Positions 55,926 to 64,000 of a stretch of DNA of 64,000 nucleotides are shown piece after piece; position 1 is the stretch's first letter; every line of letters starts with the position of its first letter. Position numbers and translations under genes: made by a program. The stretch is from NCBI GenBank assembly GCA_029237695.1, contig CM055274.1:17349505-17413504 (forward strand), given 5' to 3'. The stretch is from Conchocele bisecta. Its lineage: Eukaryota; Mollusca; Bivalvia; Lucinida; Thyasiridae. The notes under the pieces were generated by a model. That model made no database searches, was not told the DNA's origin, and saw only the letters and a list, made by a program, of their open reading frames with translations.

Positions 55926-56333
55926 TAAGGTCCTTTTTATCTACCAGTTGCTCATGTGGTATCTTCGGCTTTAAATTGCACTTGCCTCGGCTTAATTGAA
56001 CTTGCCTTGTATGTCGACATTCATAATTAGTAGTCATAATATTTAACGCATCATAAGTTTGATTGCATAAAAATATTGTAATGAGAACAAACACTTATTT
56101 AATGATCCATCATACATTGCCTATGGAGAATAATTGATTGATTCATTGAATGCGGTTTTACGTCAGTTCAACAGCAATGTCCAATGATATACAGATGCGA
56201 ATGTACCTAATACATGGGAAGCATAGTGGGTTCACACTGAATGGGTGTATAGACGCCTTAACCAATTACATGCGGAGGCTACAAAAAAGATTTGCACAAC
56301 AAATATAAATAATCATCTTAATTATGCACATAA

Positions 56334-56388
56334 TTATATGTTGTTACCACTCATTGGGACGGTTCAAATGAGTGGTCACAACATATAC
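56334..56388. repeat. Family B core hairpin
   Basis: 'tatatgttgttaccactcat' then 'gggacggttcaaatgagtgg' and 'tcacaacatata'. Shortened centre. Confidence 0.55.
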
Positions 56389-56461
56389 AAAAATTATTTC
56401 AATTTGTTCATACCTCGTATAGGAATCAAATGTGGTAATTTGATTTATTTGTGTTCAACCG

Positions 56462-57066
56462 CTACGGTCATTTAAGGCCGGGCCAACACAGGGGCGGCGG
56501 AAGCAATTGATTATTGGGGGGGCGAACTTTGTGAGGGCCCGAAGGGGCCGATTTCGCTAGGGGGGTCGGGGGGCACGCCCCCCCCCGAAATTTTTTTGAA
56601 ATCCAAGTGGTGTGAAACACAATTTCCTGCATTCTCAGCAATGTTTGAACAATGTTTGATTAAACTCCGTGGATGGACGGTTAGGCCGGATCGGCAGGTC
56701 CCAACTGCTCCTCCCTCTCTTAAATGAGTTGGTTCAGTCAGTCGGGTTCCCAGTAATCATGATTACACAAATATATTACAGTAAAAAATATTTTTTTTAC
56801 AGAATTATTGGGGGGGCTATGCCCCCCCAACCAAATTATTGGGGGGGGGGGGGCGACCGCCCCCCCCTGCCCCCCCGCTTCCGCCGCCCCTGCAACAGTT
56901 CGATCCCGCATGTAACCGGCTGCATTGGGGAGAAAATCTCAAAATCAGAACGTAATATTTACATCAAAATAAATATACCCTGCATACAAAACCAAAGTCA
57001 TTTGGCCCCTTCCCCTAAAAGTAATAGGATTAGGAATAATCGTATAACTCATACAAGGGGTATAAC
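56462..57066 (+). repeat. SINE-like element interrupted by a hAT-like MITE
   Basis: 'ggtcatttaaggccgggcca' before and 'cagttcgatcccgcatgtaa', 'ccggctgcattggggagaaa' and 'aataggattaggaataatcg' after. The interruption is 56489-56892. Confidence 0.65.
56489..56892. repeat. hAT-like MITE nested in the SINE
   Basis: CAGGGGCGGCGGAAGC at left and GCTTCCGCCGCCCCTG at right (perfect 16-bp inverted ends), flanked by caaca (56484-56488, 56893-56897). Inside are G- and C-rich runs around 'ttattgggggggc' words. No transposase. Confidence 0.85.
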
Positions 57067-57099
57067 CACAGAGGTCCAGATAACGCAAATACGCAATTA

Positions 57100-57774
57100 A
57101 AAAATGCAAAAACCCAATTAAAATCAGAGACAATGCGTACCAAAAAGCAATTAAAATGTCCGGTACGCAATACTTTTTTATCCTGTAGCATACTCCTCAA
57201 ATGTATTTTCAGTCTGTCGCGTACTGCTAGATTTGTTCATGTATACAATCCTACAAAATCATCGCCGATTATCTGTGCGGTCGGCCATTCAATGTTTACA
57301 AAGTCTGGTCCCGGCTCTAGCTGCGGACAATGTCTCGCTGTATTTCACCGATAACGGCTGGAAACCAGTCGTCGGGTGTATTCGATTTGAACTCCAGGAT
57401 TTAGCGGGAGCGATTCCGACTCTTAGCAGGAAAAAAATGGGTCCAACTCGATACAAAACTCTAGTAACCCACCACACGGCAGTTGTTTCGAGTACCGTTC
57501 AAGTTAATGATCCCAAATCTAGAATTTCCACCCTTATCGCATCGGCCGTTTTTGCCCATATTGATTTTGAGAACAAAAAAAGACGGGGCCCATCAATTAT
57601 GGCGAAAGTTGACACAAACTTCAGAGCTCACGCGAGCCGGAATTGAATTCCCCTTAATTTACCTCTGAATTTGTTGTCACAATCCACGTCATTTACGGAA
57701 AATATTACCAATTTTCAAATCAATAATTGTGGAAAAAAATACGGCGATGCGACACTATTGTGAACCCGATATCC
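57100..57774. other. GC-richer candidate host exon or promoter
   Basis: Richer in CpG and in balanced codons than its surroundings. A plus-strand frame (57233-57646, no ATG at its edge) includes WKPVVGCIRFELQDLAG and RISTLIASAVFAHIDFENKK. I recognise no domain, and the minus strand is also partly open. It could be a 5' exon or CpG-rich promoter of a gene whose other exons are outside the window. The SINE at 57790 separates it from 58276-58427, which looks similar. Confidence 0.2.
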
Positions 57775-57789
57775 AGGCTCATTACTAGT

Positions 57790-58260
57790 GAGTGAGTGAG
57801 TGAATAGGGTTTAACGTCCGCTTTTCTGACATAGAGGTACAAGCCTCAGGGAGTCTACACGCAGACGGGTCAACGGGGTCGAGTCCCGTATCCACCTGTC
57901 CGAGGGGGGTAAATCCCAACTTCAGAACTCAATATTTACAATCAAAATATATATTCAGTCCTGAAATTAGAACAACCTGATCTGGTGCCAGGCCCTCGCC
58001 ACACCAGCATCATTTATCCCATTCCCTAAAAGTAATAGGATTAGCGCTAACCTTACTTTTATATATGGGGCATAGCCTGACTCAACTCTCACATACAAGA
58101 AAGCCAAAAATGTACATGAGGGCCAAATCCGGTATAGTGGGTTCCGGAAAGTATGAACACAATCGTTAAGCCAGTTTAATCGCCTTTTACGACAAGCAAT
58201 GGCTACTGCAGCACTATTCTCAGGATCAGTTGATCCCACCCCGGTGCCTGCACGGGGCCG
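57790..58260 (+). repeat. Complete SINE-like element with 15-bp target duplication
   Basis: The identical 15-mer AGGCTCATTACTAGT flanks it at 57775-57789 and 58261-58275. Body: (gagt)n head, 'gggtttaacgtccgc', B-box-like 'gggtcgagtcccgta', 'tcagtcctgaaattagaaca', 'aaaagtaataggattagcgc', 'tcacatacaagaaagcc' and tail 'ctgcacggggccg'. Long target duplications indicate L1-type retroposition. Confidence 0.85.
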
Positions 58261-58275
58261 AGGCTCATTACTAGT

Positions 58276-59505
<1,230 letters not shown>

Positions 59506-59576
59506 TGAAATTTACAGACCATCATAATTTTGCACTTACGAACATTTTAGTCGTACAAAGTGAAACAGGCCCCTGG
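59506..59576. repeat. Family D MITE, right fragment
   Basis: 'aattttgcacttacgaacat' then 'tttagtcgtacaaagtgaaa' and 'caggcccc'. Confidence 0.6.
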
Positions 59577-59640
59577 TCCCAGGAAAATGGGGCCTGATTG
59601 CAATCAATTGCAATCAGCCCCATTTTCCTGTGACCAGGGC
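59569..59640. repeat. 72-bp palindrome
   Basis: 'cccctggtcccaggaaaatg' / 'gggcctgattgcaatc' pairs with 'gattgcaatcagcccc' / 'attttcctgtgaccaggg'-like sequence with very few mismatches. Confidence 0.8.
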
Positions 59641-59750
59641 CAGTCTAGCTCCTAATCTGCTATTGCCCTCCTGCAACCAAACAAGGAAATATGTTTGTTA
59701 CGAGTGTGACAGATATTTCACCGACTGAGTGGTGAACAGTCCAGGTCCTG

Positions 59751-59993
59751 GGGGCCGTTTCACTAAACTTCTTACGACTAAAATGTTCGTAAGTGCAAAA
59801 TTATGATAGTCAATAAATTTCAAGTTAGCAACGTGTTCTTGTAAACAATTATTGGATTTACATTTATTGAGCATAGGCTGCATATGCAGCCTATGCTCAA
59901 TAAATGTGAATCCATCAATTGAAATTTACAGACGATACTAAATTTGACTTTACGAACATTTTAGTCGTACAGAGTTTAGTGAAACGCCCCCCT
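59751..59993. repeat. Family D palindromic MITE, longest copy
   Basis: GGGGCCGTTTCACTAAACTT at left and GTTTAGTGAAACGCCCCC at right. Perfect centre 'attgagcataggctgcatat' / 'gcagcctatgctcaat'. Confidence 0.85.
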
Positions 59994-60002
59994 GATTCTT
60001 AC

Positions 60003-60212
60003 ACAACAGTTTCTTTCTTGGGATTTAACGGCCTGGCAACAGCTAAGGTCATTTAAGGCCGTACCAACGGGTTCGATCCCGTATTCGACCTGCTGCATTG
60101 GGTGGAGGGGGTGGGGGACGTACATGACAGCCGAATAAGGTTTCCGTTAAGGATGAATCCCTATCGTTGAATTACCCATGCTCCCACCTGTTACCCACCC
60201 TTACACATCAAG
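60003..60212 (+). repeat. SINE-like element, internally deleted
   Basis: 'ttaacggcctggcaacagct', 'aaggccgtaccaacgggttc', 'gacctgctgcattgggtgga', then directly 'aaggatgaatccctatcgtt' and 'gaattacccatgctcccacc'. Confidence 0.65.
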
Positions 60213-60228
60213 ATGCGCAGACTGATCA

Positions 60229-60533
60229 GTAGCCGATTTCATCAAAATGTCAAAGTATACTTATATAGCAAAGTATACTTTGAGGGAGTAATCATTTATT
60301 TTTCCCAAAATGCATTATTTCATATAGAACTAACCACTGCATATATTTGATGATTAAAAGTATGCAGAATTATTATACTGAATTTATTACATTATCACAG
60401 CCAAAATGGCTGTGATAAAGTAATAAATTCAGTATAATAAAACTTAATAAATTTATCTTTAAATTGAAAATTTCTCCCTCAAAGTATACTTTGCTAGATA
60501 AGTATACTTTGCCATGTTGATGAAATAGGCTAC
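60229..60533. repeat. Family C palindromic MITE, copy 5
   Basis: GTAGCCGATTTCATCAA at left and GTTGATGAAATAGGCTAC at right, with all family landmarks. Confidence 0.88.
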
Positions 60534-61106
60534 TGGACTACAATGATGTCATAAGCCACATAACTGACAAAATTTCTGGTAGACAGGTGGAGATCTCGAG
60601 GTGTTTCTAACTACCAAAGGAGTTTTCAAAACAGTTTAGCTATAGAATAAATGGCAACAAGATATGGCACCGCTAAACGAAAATAATACCCTCGCTGGCA
60701 GCCTTTTAGGTCAAATGCAAAACAAAGCACCATCCCTAGACGCACTTTGTGGCCAAATATTATCATAATCGATGAAGCGGTTCATAAGTTATTGAAAAAA
60801 TGATAGGTGTTACGTGTGTACACACGTACATGGACTAACACTATATCCCCGCTATCTATCATAAACAAATTGACAAATTAGTCTTAATTGAAAACGTTAA
60901 CAAGAAAAGTTATCGGAAATGTCATATTTATATTTCTCAACTGAAGGCCATTCACTGCATGGTTCATTTGAAGTTCCTAATAACAAAAGTGTGTACCTGA
61001 AGTTGGTTATTAAAATATGAATGACAGTAGACATTATGAGAATAATTATAACATAAACTTTTTGACAAAGTCACTATTAATCCTTATAGAATGCGGAAAC
61101 TACGGG
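60534..61106. other. Noncoding stretch, nothing recognised
   Basis: No gene. Phrase 'taccctcgctggcagcctt' (about 60688) resembles 'cccttgctggcagccttgat' at 950, so an unidentified dispersed repeat is likely. Confidence 0.35.
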
Positions 61107-61329
61107 AACCAATTCCATGCAGAATACCCATATATGTGTATAAAAATTTCTAAAATAAATCTGAATTTTTCTCATTTCTCATCGAAAGGATATGTTGTGG
61201 CCACCATTTGAACCATCTCATCGAGATGGTTCAAATGGTGGCCACACCATATACTTTTAGGGAGATACAACAAAGTAATCAGATTTTTCTATCAGCAAAA
61301 TGGGAAATCCCCAGCATAAAATGTGTTAA
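61107..61329. repeat. Family B palindromic MITE
   Basis: 'ccaattccatgcagaatacc' at left and 'cagcataaaatgtgttaa' at right. The core 'ccaccatttgaaccatctca' / 'gagatggttcaaatggtgg' is perfect. Confidence 0.8.
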
Positions 61330-61412
61330 ATTGTCCTCTGCTATTGTTTTATATTTTGTCTATTTTCTCAATAAAAAACATCATTTGACAGCATCATTTC
61401 CAATGGAGCATA
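61330..61412. repeat. Family A MITE, left half
   Basis: 'ttgtcctctgctattgtttt' and 'caataaaaaacatcatttga' then 'atcatttccaatgga'. The right half is missing. Confidence 0.55.
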
Positions 61413-61449
61413 TAGTATGATCAAAATATTGTAAAGTATGATCAATCCA

Positions 61450-62036
61450 CAACAACCAGATGGCCGTGGCCCGCATATCGAGCCCGCCGAGGCATTTGAT
61501 GGTCTCGGAGTGTATTTATTTGAAGTTTGAATTAAGGGTTGTGGAGATACAAGGTATGTAAAAGCTTTAACTATAGAATGGGATATAGAATGAAAATATG
61601 GATGATTATAAAGAATTATTTGAAATAAATCGGAGTAAGTGTTGTGGAGATAATTAACGTAAAAACTTTAACGCAGATTATATATAGATGATGACCAATA
61701 AGTATACAAAGTTTTAAGCAAATTCAACTTACGGTTACAGAGATAGTAGGTATCTGAAAACTTTTAATGCAAATTTTGACAAAAATTTAACACAAACTTA
61801 CCAAGTCATTTGACCTTGACCTTGGGCAAATGGGCTGCATGAGTCGGATACAGCATGAATATATGGATGATGACTAATAAGCATATGAAGTTTCAAGTCA
61901 ATGTGACTTAGGACTGCAGAGATATAAGGTATTTAAAAACGTTAACGCAGATTTCGGACGCACGGACTGACGCACGGACACCCAGACGTCAATGTGATCA
62001 CTAAGTCTTCTTTCCGCAAGCAGGCTCGACAAAAAG
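61450..62036. repeat. Satellite-like array, family L copy 3
   Basis: 'ccagatggccgtggcccgca' and 'cgagcccgccgaggcatttg' at left, units with 'catttgaccttgaccttggg' and 'aatatatggatgatgactaa', and the end 'ccgcaagcaggctcgacaaa'. Nearly the same layout as 25890-26970 but shorter. Confidence 0.7.
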
Positions 62037-62231
62037 TAAATAGAGAAATATATACTGTGTCCCAGTAATGTTTTACAGAAACAGTTATTGACCCTGATCT
62101 CAAGAATGGCAATTCCTGTTTACAAATGAAATTGAACTTCATTTGGTAATGGAACAGATCATGACTATTACCGATATCTAAAGAATGGCCAAAAACTATG
62201 TCTCCCTACAATTCTTGTGTGGGACGGTAGC

Positions 62232-62481
62232 TTAAACCCTTTCAGCCCTTAGAAGTAACTGGAATGGATTTTGATGTCGATTTTGCAACCAATCCAACCA
62301 TCACAAAATAGTTTTCAGACTAGTCGATTTATGAAAAGGGGGTATTTATTGTTTTCAAAAATATGAAAATTACTATCAAAAAGTGCAGATCCTGATGAGA
62401 CAGCTCGTTACGAGCAGCTCATCTGGATGTGTACTGTTTGCATAAACTGCGATAACGGGCTTTCGGGTTCAAAGGGTTCAA
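62232..62481. repeat. Family I MITE
   Basis: TTAAACCCTTTCAGCCC at left and GGTTCAAAGGGTTCAA at right. Inner 'aactggaatggattttgatg', 'agactagtcgatttatgaaa' and 'gcagatcctgatgagacagc' are intact. Confidence 0.7.
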
Positions 62482-64000
62482 CTAGAAACTTAATTTAAAA
62501 TCCCAAACGTAGTAACTACGTGTGAAGGTGGAACCCGTCAGCTGTAGGTGAGCAGAATATCACAAATATTGCCTTCAGTTTAATTTACAACACTATCAGA
62601 TTATTAAATTGAGCTTTCATTTGCAACCGATGTAACGCAAGATCAGCAGCACATCAGCTGTCAGAATAGGGTGTATAGACACTGCACAACATTAACCCAA
62701 TTCAGTCTAAGGATACAATCATTTTTTTTGAAAAATGTCAGAGGAGTGCTGCAAGACGAGGTAGCCCCTGACGGGAACTACACTGTTCGGAAACTACGCT
62801 GGCCGCATTCATGGAACGGTCCTTTTTGTCCACCTTGTCTAATACTGCCTTGTGAAGTGTCAATATTGCTACATCAAGCTAGAGGCGAGTGCTATAAGAT
62901 AAGGCGACCAGAAATGCAAACAAGAAGGTGTGATACAGCTCCACGACATACAAGATCATATTACATCCAATCAAAAGTAGTATAAATATTGACACTGGCT
63001 TACCCAATATCCTATTTCCATAAGTTTATTTCTTGTACAAAGTGTACACTTTATTTGAGGAGTTAAAAGATCAAAAGATGGCCGGAAACTCTAACCCAAC
63101 TCCTGGTTCATATAATTTTAATTTGTCCTCTCTAAAGCAAGTCTGTGGAAACGTATGCATTTCTCACACGTAATATATTGTCAACTATCAATAAGCCATC
63201 ATTAGAACAAACCGAAATAAAATAGTCCATTTTAACAAACATAAATAGTCCATTTATTGGCAGAACTAATATCGAGGCAATACCCTATACCCAATACAAA
63301 CACGCACATTACGTGACCTTACCTATTCATGTCGACAATGTGTGAACACAGTGAACCATCACAAAGTTCTCAGGCCAACAGCTCGTAATTAAACTCCACA
63401 AAATGGGGCACTATTCATCTAAAGTCAGTTTGAATTCATCCTTCCTTCCACCCGACTGAATCAATTGTGTCCAATCGCCCGTTACACCAATAATCCTGCG
63501 CTGATTTCAGAATGATACAACAATATTAATCTAAGGTAGCGGTGTTGCGCTGTTTTATTAAACTTTGTGTTTATCAGATGAAAAGCGTTAAAATTCAACA
63601 ATGCCGTCACCTCGAAGATGCCCGATAACATATTGCCACATTCAGATTATTTATTCCTTCAGTCGACGAGTGCCAATCTAAGCGTAATGGTTTTATATGA
63701 ATTGTCCATGGGGAAATTTATCTGATGGATGTATAAAGTATCTATTAATTCAACCGTTCAGGTATATTCAAGTTTTGTGACAAAGCTCCAATATGTAAAC
63801 AACGTTCGTTTGAAGCAACTGATCAACCCACCCACATGACCCAAGGCAACTCCATCGCCATACATTTCACAATATGCTATAAAATAAATGTGTCACTAGA
63901 ATGATGGAGAAAAAAAGAGAGCACAAACATTAAAATCGAGCAGACCACAAGAGTGTAACAATATTCACTGGTCATTATGTTACGCATCAGTGTCAAGTAT
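62482..64000. other. Noncoding stretch to the window end
   Basis: No gene recognised. A 104-codon frame (62671-62985) contains 7 Cys but no recognisable domain or signal peptide. No repeat family tied to other copies. Confidence 0.35.

Noticed and set aside
62671..62985. Cys-containing 104-codon frame as a secreted peptide
   Set aside because: No signal peptide, no regular Cys spacing and no homology that I recognise.

Overview
The window is animal nuclear DNA, most likely from a marine mollusc and probably a bivalve. This is inferred from three things: a protocadherin gene with a single large ectodomain exon; a very high density of short palindromic (foldback) transposons, tRNA-like SINEs and satellite-like arrays; and motifs such as 'aagggagataact' that are common in mollusc repeats. 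I see no prokaryotic signals (operons, CRISPR, ribosome binding sites).

Region 1 (1-1.25 kb) is repeat-rich flank. Region 2 (1252-16019) is a 14.8-kb LTR-bounded element with about 355-bp LTRs and a possible 4-bp target duplication (tagg). It is strikingly composite. In order it holds: LTR, primer-binding site, a 1.4-kb repeat-bearing leader, an intact 377-codon Ser-rich ORF with a Tudor-like module, a second copy of the LTR end plus primer-binding site, a gag-like region, a decayed Ty3/gypsy pol (PR-RT-RNaseH-INT), a decayed Ty1/copia pol (PR-INT-RT-RNaseH) abutting it in the same direction, an intact TatD-family metallohydrolase ORF, long G-tracts, and the 3' LTR. Both pol genes are broken by frameshifts and stops. 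The Tudor-like and TatD ORFs are open.

Region 3 (16.0-37.5 kb) has no gene I can identify. It holds palindromic MITEs, SINEs, satellite arrays, a decayed hAT/BED-finger remnant and a 500-bp assembly gap (31947-32446). Region 4 (37852-40510, minus) is the one clear host gene segment: a protocadherin exon with a signal peptide, seven cadherin repeats, a transmembrane helix and a short tail, ending in a splice donor.

Region 5 (40.5-64 kb) is again repeat-dominated. It has pogo-like, piggyBac-like and hAT-like non-autonomous elements, a roughly 440-bp tandem array next to a roughly 175-bp tandem array (48.8-50.9 kb), a full SINE with a 15-bp target duplication, and a GC-richer patch (57.1-58.5 kb) that could be a first exon or promoter.

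The most notable object is the composite LTR element. It combines two different pol lineages, a Tudor-like ORF and a TatD nuclease-like ORF between one pair of LTRs. Repeat family names used below (A, B, C and so on) are local labels for this window. All alignments, counts and GC statements are by eye.
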